Of a stretch of 64,000 nt of DNA, positions 41,742 to 52,653 are shown one piece after another. Each line of letters begins with the position of its first letter. The stretch's first letter is position 1. Source of the stretch: Teratosphaeria epicoccoides (taxonomy: Eukaryota; Ascomycota; Dothideomycetes; Mycosphaerellales; Teratosphaeriaceae). The DNA lies in assembly GCA_021401465.1 (NCBI GenBank), contig JADDMT010000042.1, positions 1-64,000 of the forward strand, written 5' to 3'. The notes beneath the pieces are model-generated. The model saw only the letters and a program-made list of their open reading frames with translations. It did no database searches and was not told the DNA's origin. Made by a program: the position numbers and the translations under genes.

Positions 41742-43669
41742 CTATAACGCGCACTGGGCCGCCCCATCCATCAAACAGTACGGCATCTGGACTGGCTCCG
41801 CTCGGATACCTCTAGCAACAAGCCTCTCCCTCATCTCATTCAATCTCGGACTCGCAGTAATCTGGCTCCTGTTCTGTCCTGTGGCTGGATCTTTCGATCC
41901 GCTCCACAGCACTTCCGCCGCCGCGCACGTCCTTGGCCACACCATGCTGTCTAGATTGACGGTGTCGGTCTGCTCAGACCATATGTGCGTTTCGCCGCCC
42001 AAGACTAGGTGTGTGAGGTTGCTTGGAATGCCAGAAAGCGGATCGTAATCATACATGACACGCCAGCTGTGGCGAGGGGAGCAGTAATCAACGTATGGCC
42101 AGTAAGCCGCGGCGCTTGCAGGATAGAAGTCAAGCCACGCGCCTTGCCCGCAGTCTAAATACCACGCTTCGTAGTTTCCAACCAGAGCTTTATGGCCTTT
42201 CTGTACTGTCTTCAGTACTGCATCCTCGCTTTGCCAGGTCTGAACAATGGTATTGTTGGGCAGGGTCAGGTTCCAGGTTAATAGCCTGCAAAGCGATGGG
42301 TCAAAGGTCAGTTCATGCCCCAAAGTGCCTGGCTACCCATCAAGACACGTACATTTCTTCCCACACCAGTGGTATCAGGCCGGCTTTCTGGATCTGCTTC
42401 ATATTTCGGTCCATATATTTTTGCATGAGCGGCTGCAAGACTGAGCTTAGATTGCTGCGAACTGTGTCGTCGAGCAAATATCTTGGAACGATCGTCAAAA
42501 CCCTTCTGTCTCACAAATGGTGCGAGGGATCAGTACACTTACGCATTTACATTGACTTCGTCCCCGCCAAGGTGGAAATAACTTGTGTAAGGCTCCAAAC
42601 GCGGCCAGAGATCATCGAAGAGCTTCTCCAGGAAGTCGTAGACTGTGGATGAGTTGAGCTTCAGTGTCCCGGATGGCGGCTCAGCAGCATAAGTTGACCA
42701 TTGTGAAATCTCCCAGGCAGCAATCAGGTCGGGATAGGTGTACGCAATCGACGCAGTGTGGCCTGGATTGTCGATCTCCATCACGACTTCGACACCCAGC
42801 AGTGCACCATACTCTTGCACAGCCTTCACGTCTTCCGTCGAATATTTCTGGAAAGCAATGTAAGCGCCGTTATCTGCCAAGCCAGGCATTGCCGGGACTT
42901 CGAGCGGCCAAGCCTGGGAGTCTGTGATATGCCAGTGCAGACGATTCATTTTGTTGTACGAAAGTGCATCGATCATCTTATATAAGTCAGACAAGGGCTT
43001 AAATGTCCTTGACGTATCGACATTCAGTCCTCTCCACGCGAACTTCGGATAGTCGGTAATCTCAACTGGAGCGTATGGAGTGTAGACGTCACCGCCGCTA
43101 GCACTTTGGTAGAATAATTGCGTGAAAGTTGTCAAGCCGTACAGAAGTCCAATGGACGTTGCAGCAGTGACTGTGACTTCACCTGCTTTGCTGACTACCA
43201 GCGTGTAGGAGTCATCTTGGGTCTCGACCGTAGGCTTGTGGATGTTTGCGCCATCCGTGCCGGTTTGTTGCAAGACGACGGACGTGATATACGTCGAATC
43301 GCTGGTGAGAGCGGGTTCGAAGTTAGTAAACCTTGGGTGGAACTTCCATGGCACGAAGTTCTTGTTGAAGAGTGTATCATATGTTCGTTCGATGGCGTTG
43401 GTGACAATCTTGTTGGTCCACGTCGAGTTCGTACTCGTCGAGCTGTGTGCATTCGAGATCTGAGACATTAAAGCATTAGCCTCAATCGGATCGCAGTTCT
43501 TTTACGCGACGGCAGTGAGACTCACATTACCGGCGCCGTTGTAGGAGATCTTGACGTTGCGACCAATCCACAAGACATTACTACCATTGCTGTAAAAGCT
43601 TGGTATAGGCCAGAGTGCTGCAGCTATGCCTGCCCACGCGGCCAGCGACAAAAGCGATCGTGATCGCAT
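41742..43669 (-). CDS. Secreted beta-N-acetylhexosaminidase (GH20)
   Basis: Removes terminal GlcNAc/GalNAc from chitooligomers and glycans during chitin turnover. Four exons (43526-43669, 42543-43459, 42353-42481, 41742-42285) with introns of 66, 61 and 67 bp that restore NGAGN|ISNAHS, DEVNVN-A-YLLDDTV and LVWEE-M-LLTWNLTL; 577 aa. An N-terminal signal-like helix (SLLSLAAWAGIAAALWPI) directs secretion. The GH20 N-domain occupies about 60-170; the barrel starts near WRGLNVDTSRTF, and HLGGDEVN holds the catalytic Asp-Glu pair (about residues 348-349). Later come VVMEIDNPGHT (before it in order), WLDFYP and GGETHIWSEQTD, substrate-binding blocks. Many N-glycosylation sequons support secretion. 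Splice sites are all GT/AG. Confidence 0.93.
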
Positions 43670-44826
43670 CGGATTGTATGCTCTATACCGGGGAATGCGT
43701 GCTTGATAATCGCAGTGTCTTATCGTAGCGTACAGCGAAGATCTGCTAACCCGGGAATACTCAAGACTGCAAACAATGCCGGCTACAAGCCAGGGTGAGT
43801 CGCATTTGAACCAAAGCTGTGAATCGCTGCTTTGATATATCGCTTCCTATGAAGGTTTTGTATGCTCGAACATTGTTGTCATGGAAGCAAGGAAACGACA
43901 TTGATCGATGAGCAATGAAAGATTGCCTTGGGCGGCGATTCAGGCCTTGGCTGAGATACAAGCTCAAGAGCATGCCAGCATGCATAGAGCTGCGGCAACT
44001 TTCAAAGATCCTGGGACAAGCCATCGTACCGAGCCCCGAGTTGTTGTGCCACAGTGGAACCCCGAAACAATGCCGGCTGCCTCCCGCCGACCGACAGGTC
44101 CGGTTTATTTGACGTGCACGGATGACGGCGGCTGTTCTGCGACCCGGAGCTCCAGGTACAAGGGTAGGCTCTGCAAGGTACAGCAGTGTGCATATTCCTA
44201 TACAAATTGGCTTCTCTGAGTCTCAACGCGAGAGCTTCAGCCTCCTGCGCCTTGAACGAAAGCGGCGAATTCATCGACTGATATGTTCAGAAGTGGCCGA
44301 ACTCACCTCCGAGCCACAAGAGTAGTATGCACACGACTGTACGATGTAAGCGCATGGGAGTTGACTCGTCCGTTTGGACGCTGAATTTTTGTGGTCTATG
44401 CGCGGTCGATCGTCTCAGGAAGCACTAGGGCTTCGCCCGAATGCATTTCAGGCATCCAATATTTTCGGATGAAGGTGAAGAATGCGATTGTTGATCACCA
44501 CGCCAGGGACGATTGCCCAACCGAACAAGGCCGCACGATGGAGACACTGCCGGTACAAAAGCCCTCGCTTACCGTGCTGCTTCCCGCGGAAAGGAATAAC
44601 AATACAAGGCAAGGCAAAGTGTCTGTGATGAAACGTTGGCTGAAAGTGACATCACTGCGGAAGGAAACGTGGCTGAGACAGACAGAAAGCCATTGTAGCC
44701 GTTTTGACTCTATCTGAGTAGATCGTATGCACTTCTTGATTCTTGCGTGTCTTCGGCGCCTAAAGGCACACCATAGCGATGACGCATTGCATCGTCACCT
44801 GTACAAACTCCTGTCGCTATGCTTGC
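43670..44826. other. 1.16 kb spacer, nothing recognised
   Basis: Lies between the hexosaminidase start and the transglycosylase stop. Short frames only; no tRNA, repeat or conserved coding stretch seen. Confidence 0.5.
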
Positions 44827-46340
44827 TTATGCAATGAGAAAAGCCAATGCCGTTGCCATGCCCAAAATAACAAAAGTGGTATTCCAACGACGCAACGTCC
44901 TTTCTGCTTCCCACGAGCTCGCGCCCGACTGGGCAGCCGCACTGGGAGCAACGACACTCGCGGACGCCGTACCGAGGACTGAATGTCCAGATTGTTTTGT
45001 CGTGCTCTCATCGCTGCTATCCGCCTGAGCTGACGTAGTCCTTGACTGCTGTCCAGCAGCAGAGGCCATATTGCTGATCTGGCAATTCGAAGGCCAAGCG
45101 GTAGTCGGCTTACCATCCTGATCCCATCCAGTCGAGACACCAATGGGCACATTAGCTGTGGTCAAGAACCCTTGCTGATTGTAGGAGGTGATCAGGCTAT
45201 ATCCAGAAGCCGAGCAGAAACCCGCAGGCGATGCCGCTAGCGACGAAGCCGAGACGGTGGACTGGTATGTAATCTGTAGAACTGTCAAAACATATCCACC
45301 ATTGCACACGCATAGGCCTCAAGGAGATAAGGGCGGTGCTTACTGACAGTAGCTGCACTTTCAGCCTGGGCGTAAGATACAGTTGAAGTCCCGTCTGAGC
45401 ACCTGGCAGCCCAAACGCAAGTTCCGGAGCCAGACTCCGGCTGGCCACTGATTCTGGATGTGACCGCGGGAGCTGCGACATTTGTGCCACTCGGCGCGTT
45501 GCCATTTACCTCGCCTCCTGTGGATTCGATCGACTCCCAATCTCCAGATTGGTTGCCGTACTCGTATGAGGTGCCAGTAGAGTAATCCGTCACAGCTGCT
45601 GAGGAAATGTAGGCGGTGAACGGTCCGTTGGCGTAGTTTGTCGATCCACCAGCCCATGCTATGGTACCAGCAGAGTTCGATGGGTCACCTCCACTCCAGA
45701 TACCGATTTTGAGGCGGCATGGCGTTTGTGGGTATTGGCCATCAGCGTCAGCGGCGTTCAGCACACGTACTGTGGTACCGTCAAGCTGCCATACTATCTG
45801 AGACTCCGTCCAAATGATGCTGTACGTATGCCATGTGCCTGTGGGGTCCGACACGGAATGCGCCGCTCCTCTGTCATAAGTAGTCGTCTGCCCTTTGCCA
45901 AAGTAATTGCTCTGTGCTTGGTTGTCCTGATTTCCAACCCACTCCCAGTCGATCTCGTCCAGATCGTCAGACTGCAAGACTAGAGATGTGACAATGCCCT
46001 GCCCTGGTGCAGCCTTTAGTCTGACAGTGTATGTACCAAACATGATGTACCATTTCGAAGTGAGCGTAGGCGCCTGTCCGGACTCTGATATCGTGAGAAC
46101 AGCACCGTTGGAGCCGTATGAGATACCGCTCGATGCCGTGAACTCGCTGGAGGCTGATGTGAAAGATACATCTATCGACCTGCCGAGTGCTGGGTTTGGT
46201 GGACAGGAGCCTGTTGTCGGGTTGCAGGTAGTCGAGGTTTGTTGGAGGGATGGTGCTGTGAAGAGTACGGTAGATAACGTGGCGATGGTAACCAGGCGCA
46301 AAGGCAAGCTCATAGCCAGGATGTTCTTGAGAGACAGCAT
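44827..46340 (-). CDS. GPI-anchored Crh-type chitin-glucan transglycosylase (GH16)
   Basis: Crosslinks chitin to beta-glucan in the cell wall, as Crh1/Utr2 do in yeast. Exons 45344-46340 and 44827-45281; the 62-bp intron joins ESAATV-I-LQITYQS; 483 aa. Signal peptide at the start (SLPLRLVTIATLSTVLFTA). The GH16 motif DEIDWEW gives the catalytic Glu129, Asp131 and Glu133 in the E-I-D-x-E arrangement. Then WHTYSIIWTESQIVWQLDG and KIGIWSGGDPSNSAGTIAWAGG, typical Crh blocks. No chitin-binding module at the N-terminus. A Ser/Thr-rich stretch and a hydrophobic tail (FVILGMATALAFLIA) after a small-residue region indicate a GPI anchor. A second Met ten codons in (46313) could also be the start. Divergent from PRO2. 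Confidence 0.93.
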
Positions 46341-46694
46341 TGTTTGCTGCGGTGTGAGTACAAGATATTGTTTGCTTTGCGGGTGCTGTCAGCTGGTATG
46401 AGCTGCCGCGCGGGAGTTACAAGGGAAAGATGCATGTGCGAGGGAAGAGCGGGAAGATTCTGTACTTAGTCTTACAAGCTAGCGATCAACACCAACCTCC
46501 TCATCCGAAGGTGACGATGCATGGCAAGAATAGTGCGTTGCTACGTGTCGACGCGAAAGAAGCCAAGAAGACGAGGCTGGGCTGGGCTGGGCAAGCTCAA
46601 GGATCGACGACAGACCGAGGCACGGACCCCAATATCAAGATTCTCAAGTCTGACCCGATCATTACCATTGGGCAAATTAAACGCTTTCACGAAC
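46341..46694. promoter_or_regulatory. Divergent promoter region, Crh transglycosylase and PRO2
   Basis: 354 bp separate two outward-facing ATGs. A short GGGCTGGGCTGGGC repeat occurs near 46579-46592. No specific factor site recognised. Confidence 0.5.
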
Positions 46695-48112
46695 ATGTCA
46701 CTCACCAATGCATCCCCAGAAGAGGCTGCGCGAGCTGCAAAGGTATCATCTCGGACGCTAGCAATACTGTCGACCAGCGCCAGAAACGAGGCATTGGACG
46801 CTATACACGATGCACTTTTTAGAGCTCGGGACGACATCTTGGCCGCCAATGCAAAAGACATGGAGCTGGCTAAGACGTCAGCTGCCAATGGCGAGTTGAG
46901 TCCGAGCATTATGAAGCGGTTGGATCTGTCGCGAGAAGGCAAATTCAACGACATGTTGCGAGGCATCAAGGACGTTCGATGGCTTGACGATCCAGGTAGG
47001 AAGCTCTTCCTACTTTCCCTGGCGCTGTACTGAACCTCCTGCTGACTTCAACAGTCGGCAGGGTGGACTTACGCACTGAACTGGACGACGGCTTGATCCT
47101 CCAACGGCAGACATGCCCCATTGGAGTACTGCTAATAATCTTTGAGGCTCGTCCGGAAGTGATTGCTAACATCGCGTCGCTTGCGATCAAGTCTGCCAAT
47201 GCTGCCATCCTCAAAGGCGGCAAAGAGTCAACGGAGTCGTTCAAGGCTATTTCGAATGTAATCTCGAAAGCACTGGAGCAGACGGAAGTACCGAACGACT
47301 CAATCCAGCTTGTCACTACGAGGGATGCTGTCGACCCGCTGCTTGAGCTCAGCCAGTATATCGACTTGGTCATACCCCGAGGATCGAATGAACTTGTTCG
47401 GCATTGTCAGAGAAAAGCCCACATGCCTGTGCTTGGTCATGCAGACGGTTTATGCAGTCTTTACATCCACTCCGATGCCGACGAGGACATTGCAGTTCCG
47501 GTGGCTGTCGATTCAAAGACTGATTACCCATCAGCTTGCAATGCATTGGAGACTCTGCTGGCGCATGAAGATGTCTTAGAGACAGTCCTGCCTGCAGTAG
47601 CATCGGCATTGATTGCCAAGGGCGTTTCTCTTCGCTGTGATTCACCCTCGAAGGCCGCGCTCTCCAAGCATTTACCTTCAGCTGAATCTTCGTCAATCCA
47701 AGATGCGACGGACGCCGACTACGACACTGAATTTCTCGACCTCACCCTGGCTGTTCGCACAATCCCGTCCGGGAACGATGCGGTCGAAAGAGCTGTCAAC
47801 CACATCAACACTCACGGTTCTCATCACACGGACGTCATCGTCACATCTTCAAAGGAGATCGCCGATCGCTTCTACAATGCGGTGGACTCGGCTTGCAAGT
47901 TCTGGAACGCTAGCTCGCGTTTCAGTGATGGCATGAGGTTTGGCTTTGGGACTGAAGTGGGCATCAGCACGAACAAGGTGCATGCGAGAGGGCCGGTAGG
48001 GCTGGAAGGTCTCATGATCCATGAGTACCGGATAGCGGGTAGCGGACACTTTGCGGCGATGTATGGGAGTGGTGGCAAGACGTACAAGCACAGAAAGCTG
48101 CCTTTGGGCTGA
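46695..48112 (+). CDS. PRO2: Gamma-glutamyl phosphate reductase (proline biosynthesis)
   Basis: Reduces gamma-glutamyl phosphate to glutamate semialdehyde with NADPH, the second step from glutamate to proline. Exons 46695-46995 and 47055-48112; the 59-bp intron joins RWLDDP-V-GRVDLRTELDDG. 452 aa, matching yeast Pro2 in length. The aldehyde-dehydrogenase-type catalytic Cys lies in YPSACNALETLL (residue 262). Other marks are CPIGVLLIIFEARPEV, NAAILKGGKE, IPRGSNELVR, and the C-terminal GFGTEVGISTNKVHARGPVGLEGL. ATG at 46695 (MSLTNASPEEAARAAK) is preferred over the upstream frame, which lacks family similarity. Cytosolic. Confidence 0.96.
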
Positions 48113-48869
48113 CGTGTAGCCGTGCGCTCTGAAGACTAAGTATACGTTGTGAGTTCATCATACAAAGCAGAGACAAAGGTGATGATAGAGCTCGTAATCA
48201 ATTCCCGCCGTTCTGCTACTCGTTTTACAGGATGTATTCCTGTGGAGAACATGTCCTCTGTCCTCAGTAAACATTCCGCCACCACTCAGACTTCATCATC
48301 ATCGCTCAAACATCGGTGCCAGAACTGTCATCCGCAAGGTACCTGCATTGGCTGGAGGACTGTCAGCGCAGATCTTGGTCTCCAAGATGGCAAGATCGAA
48401 GTTGGGCAGTTCAAAAGTGATTTCCAGGGCGTTTTGCAATGAGAACCCCGTATATCAGACGATCTAGATTTGAGGGTGGAACTTCGACAGTGCAGAGTTC
48501 GTATCCTGCACTTCTTGGCGACCTGGGTAGTTGTTATACAGCCTTGGAATGCACCGTCGGATACTGAATCTAGAAAGACATTCAGCAAGAGAACCACTGG
48601 TGGTTGAAATCTCCAACCGATGAGGATTCGGACTTTCGATTGGAAATAGAGTCTCCATCGATGATGTATCAATGGTGCTGGTGCTTTGTTACTCAGAACG
48701 AGGTTTTCTGACTGACTCATTGACGAGCGAAGCATTTCTAAGCATCTTTGTGTGCCTGAGGCATGATTCGAAATCAATTTGCAAGCTTGGCGTCCTCACT
48801 TCGTCTCCAGCGAACATCTTTCCGTTCTTCAACACTACACGACCACTGACACACAGTAACACCGTCACA
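48113..48869. promoter_or_regulatory. PRO2 3' region and RPL10 promoter
   Basis: 757 bp with no gene seen. RPL10 starts at its right end; no ribosomal-protein promoter element could be named with confidence. Confidence 0.5.
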
Positions 48870-49808
48870 ATGGCCCGTCGTCCTGCGCGTTGCTACCGCT
48901 ACTGTAAGAACAAGGTACGGAGACACGAGAACATGCGGCATGAAGATTTGGGCGGAAGGAGTGGCGGTGCGGCGGCACGCACGAAACCCGTACTTTGCGC
49001 CTGAGATCGATGGACAGGGAGATGGAAATGGAAAATCGTCAGCAGGGACTGACAATGTGCGCCTTACAGCCCTATCCCAAGAGCAGGTTCAACCGCGGTG
49101 TGCCAGACCCCAAGATCCGCATCTTCGACCTCGGCCGTAAACGTGCGAGCGTCGACGACTTCCCCTGCTGCATCCACCTGGTTTCCAACGAGTATGAGCA
49201 GCTGAGCTCCGAGGCCCTCGAGGCTGCCCGTATTTGCGCCAACAAGTACGTTCAAATACCCGAAAAGAGCTGGAGGAATAAGAGAAGGAGTGCTAACAAA
49301 AGACTCAAGGTACCTCGTCAAGATTGCCGGCAAGGAAGGTTTCCACATGCGCGTCCGCGCTCACCCTTACCACGTTATCCGTATCAACAAGATGTTGTCG
49401 TGCGCTGGTGCCGATAGACTGCAGACCGGCATGCGTGGTGCCTACGGCAAGCCGAACGGCACTGTCGCCCGTGTCAACATCGGCCAGATCCTCCTCTCTG
49501 TCCGCACTCGTGACGCTCGTAAGTCGCGCACAACTGCTCCGAATCAAGTGTGCCGTATTGACTTCTTTACAGACCGCGCCACCGCCATTGAGGCCCTTCG
49601 CCGCTCCCAGTACAAGTTCCCGGGTCGCCAAAAGATCATCGTCAGCAAGAACTGGGGCTTCACCCCGCTGCGCCGCGAGGAATACACCGAGAAGCGCAAG
49701 GCGGGTCAGGTCAGGGTGGATGGTGCGTACGTGCAATTCCTGAGCAACAAGGGCCCGTTGGAGTATAACATGAGGCGATTCCCAGAGGCTTTCTCCACTG
49801 AGGCGTAG
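48870..49808 (+). CDS. RPL10: 60S ribosomal protein uL16 (RPL10)
   Basis: Large-subunit protein near the peptidyl transferase centre; its loading completes 60S maturation. Four exons, 48870-48914, 49070-49245, 49310-49518 and 49573-49808, with introns of 155, 64 and 54 bp. The joined protein reads MARRPARCYRYCKNK|PYPKSRFNRGVPD, ICANK|YLVKIAGKEGFH, SVRTRDA-H-RATAIEALRRSQ, and ends PEAFSTEA. 221 aa, exactly the yeast length. The 15-codon first exon is fixed by the universally conserved N-terminus. Intron 2 contains a perfect TGCTAAC branch site (49291-49297). The loop MRGAYGKPNGTVARV that contacts tRNA is intact. Confidence 0.96.
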
Positions 49809-50255
49809 ATGTGTCGAAAGGGAAGAGAAGGTGAAGTGTTCGCTGCATGAGAGACGCGATGAGATAGCGATGGGTATCTCTTGCGGCGTTCCTAGGTATT
49901 GAACCCAATGCAGATCGCTTGTTCGATCAAGGAAGTGCTGCGAGCGTGAATCTTGTTAAGCCTACCATTCCATCCGGCAAGTCTTAGAGTCAAGTGCTCC
50001 CAAAAGGTAGAGAGCCACGCAGTCAAGACGCAGACCTGTGTGTCACTGCTCGAGAGGTTTCCGGCTCAGATGCCGATTGATTGAAATGTGAAGCATATGC
50101 AAGCGGATCACTAGCAGGTCTTGCTGCTATGACAATGGATCCGACTGGATCCGGATGGGGCATGACAAGATCGAAGGAGGTCACGCCTCGGGTTACCGCA
50201 TGGAGCTCTGTAAGATCTTGACCATTATGCTACATTACTCTGATCCTGGGTATCA
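49809..50255. other. Convergent spacer, RPL10 and HST2
   Basis: 447 bp; no gene or clear signal seen. Confidence 0.55.
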
Positions 50256-51410
50256 TCAGTCACACACCTCTTGTCGCTCCAAGTCTTTGGCTCCCTCAGT
50301 CGCTGCCTCCTCCCTCGTCACTGGTGAACCATACACATGATCCAAGTCACCCTTCTCATGCTCATACACCGATCCATTCGTCGAGCCCGTCGCCGACCTC
50401 ACCGCAATGCCCTCCCCTCTCATCCTCTCCTCATGCCACCTCGACAACCTCAACGTCTCCTGCACCTCCCTCGTCAACTCTTCAATCTCCTCCTCCAGCC
50501 CCTCATCCCTCTCCTGCTCCCCACCCTCCACCGCAGCAGCAGCTCTCGACGCCGTGCCACCCCAAACCGCCTCCAGCTCCTCCAACCACCCGCACGCCTT
50601 CGCAAGCTTCCTCACACCTTCGTCGCAGTCCCCAAGGATCAGCACGTCGTCCGTCGCCGACCCGATGCCGCCGACCCGCTCCTTGTTGATCAGCACGCGA
50701 GGCGTCGCCGCGCGCACCATCTGCGGCAAGCTCGCGAACGGCTGCACAGTCAGACTGGTGCCAAGAACGATGGCGAGGTCCGCTTGCGAAGGCAGGGTCC
50801 TGTTCGCGAAGAACTCGGCGGGCAGAGCTTCGCCGAAGAAGACGATTTCGGGTTTCACGAGGCCGTGGCAGGTGGGGCATCGAGGGATCGTTTGGCGCTG
50901 GATGTGTGCTTGGATGTCGTCTGCGGGGTACGGGAGGTTGCAGTCGATGCAGCTCTGTCGCGCGAAGGAGCCGTGCGCTTCGACGATCTTGTCGTCGCGG
51001 ACGCCCGCCTCGCGTTCGAGGCAGTCGATGTTTTGCGTGAAGTGCTTGAGCAGGAGGCCCTTGTCCTGGAGCAGTTTGAGGAAGGAATGAGTGATCGTGG
51101 GCCTGTATTTGCCGGGGTAGATTTCCTGCGCCAGTGTGTAGAACGGTTCTGGCTTCTCTCGGAAATACGAAATATCGAAGACCGCCTCGGCGGACGGGAG
51201 ATTCAGCCGTGCGAGATTGGCGTAGAGTCCTGTCTCCGGCGACCTGAAGTCTGGGATGCCGGCACTGGTACTGATGCCTGCACCGACCATGGTCACGATC
51301 TTCGAGCATTTTCCGCTTTTGATGTATTCTGCGAGGCCTTCGACATTTCGCTGTCGGAGAGTCTGTGGCGGGATCGACTCGTCGATCGGGGAGGACTCTT
51401 CATTTCCCAT
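50256..51410 (-). CDS. HST2: Sir2-family NAD+-dependent deacetylase, Hst2/SIRT2 type
   Basis: Removes acetyl groups from lysines (histone H4 K16 and others), consuming NAD+; class I sirtuin, mainly cytosolic in yeast. Single exon, 384 aa. GAGISTSAGIPDFRSPETG is the NAD-binding signature; FTQNIDCLE and the catalytic His in EAHGSF (residue 146) follow; the zinc ribbon uses Cys154, Cys157, Cys178 and Cys181; VKPEIVFFGEALP and GTSLTVQPFASLP complete the core. The start MGNEESS fits filamentous homologues. The C-terminal 90 residues are Glu/Arg-rich, probably coiled and disordered. The similar frame on the plus strand over the same span is an antisense shadow. Confidence 0.95.
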   Translation of the reverse strand: MGNEESSPIDESIPPQTLRQRNVEGLAEYIKSGKCSKIVTMVGAGISTSAGIPDFRSPETGLYANLARLNLPSAEAVFDISYFREKPEPFYTLAQEIYPGKYRPTITHSFLKLLQDKGLLLKHFTQNIDCLEREAGVRDDKIVEAHGSFARQSCIDCNLPYPADDIQAHIQRQTIPRCPTCHGLVKPEIVFFGEALPAEFFANRTLPSQADLAIVLGTSLTVQPFASLPQMVRAATPRVLINKERVGGIGSATDDVLILGDCDEGVRKLAKACGWLEELEAVWGGTASRAAAAVEGGEQERDEGLEEEIEELTREVQETLRLSRWHEERMRGEGIAVRSATGSTNGSVYEHEKGDLDHVYGSPVTREEAATEGAKDLERQEVCD

Positions 51411-52653
51411 CCCGAAGATGCGTCCGACGCTGCCTCGCCAGGCGTTTCTGGGGTTCTGACGTGGTTGTCCGCCCCTTTGGTAGCGGTGGGGCTTATGTTT
51501 GCGACCTATATTGGCGATTACTGATCGGAGAAAATCGATCGTGTAAATGTTCAGGTGGTGATCAACCAGTTGGTGGATGCCGATGTCGATGGCGGATATG
51601 TAGATAATGGAGATCGAACTACGTTCAGAGTGTCAGATAGTTTGTGAGACGTTGTTTGAGGAAAACTGCATGAGTACCTAGGTAGCAACAGACGGATTGC
51701 TATGCGAAGTTGAATTTCATCGACTGGCGCCACCCAAGCTCTCGTTCACAGAAAGCTGTATGCACGGAAGAATATGCTTTCGGCGTTCGTAACATATTTG
51801 CTTAACCTCACTAAAGACACTCCCGCTGCTAGGCAATACATATATCCTGGACTCTGGCACCAAAACACACATGCTCCCGTCTGATGAGCACCTCAGCTTC
51901 TCAATCATGGTCGCCGACGTCATATTCGACTTTTAACCTTAGCTAGTACGTGCCACGCGTGAATATACACGTGAGGTAATCTTCGACGCGCTAGACAATT
52001 GCATCAACCAACAACGGCATGACTGCAGAGAACCCACCAAAACCATTCCGCGCCCACACTTGCACCGATGAAGGATGACCGTCCGAAGTGTGACGAGTGT
52101 TCTCGCAATGGGAGGGGCCATGGATCTGAAACGTCTCTTCCTTCAGCTGGGTACACGACTATCTCTTATATCTAAGCCGTTGGGGCATAAGGATGAGGTG
52201 CTCAACTCCGTCACAGGTATTGATCGGGAGTGATCCGTCGTGATCTCAGCCAAACGCCTCCGACGCTCAAGATGTTCGCTTTTACTGGCGAGCGGACGGC
52301 GTGCTGTTGCCTGTTACGACGTGAGCCTGATAGCATAGATGGGTAACATTGTGTCTTCGGACCGTCCATGTTGGCACTGGGTTGACGCGTGAGTGCTCGT
52401 GCAGATTGGATTGCTTGGACTGGAAGTCATACCTGATGGCGTCAAGTCGCCAGGGCTGAAGCGCTCGCCGCTCCATGGCGCCAAACCAGCGCACGCAGCC
52501 TTGTCAGCATCTGGCTGGGAGATCCAAGAAGTGATATAGCCGTGCGAATGGCATGCGGCTGGAGGATGCAGCTGACGGCGGCAAGTGAGATTGCGCTGTC
52601 TGATGGCAGTGAGATTGATTCCGAGCTAGTCCCGGGGCTGGAAATGAGAAACT
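51411..52653. promoter_or_regulatory. HST2 upstream region, 1.24 kb without genes
   Basis: Holds the HST2 promoter and the 3' end of RMT2. Only short, unconvincing frames; no repeats noticed. Confidence 0.5.

Noticed and set aside
50337..51524. Long plus-strand frame (395 codons) opposite HST2
   Set aside because: It is an antisense shadow; the minus strand encodes a complete sirtuin with all catalytic and zinc residues.
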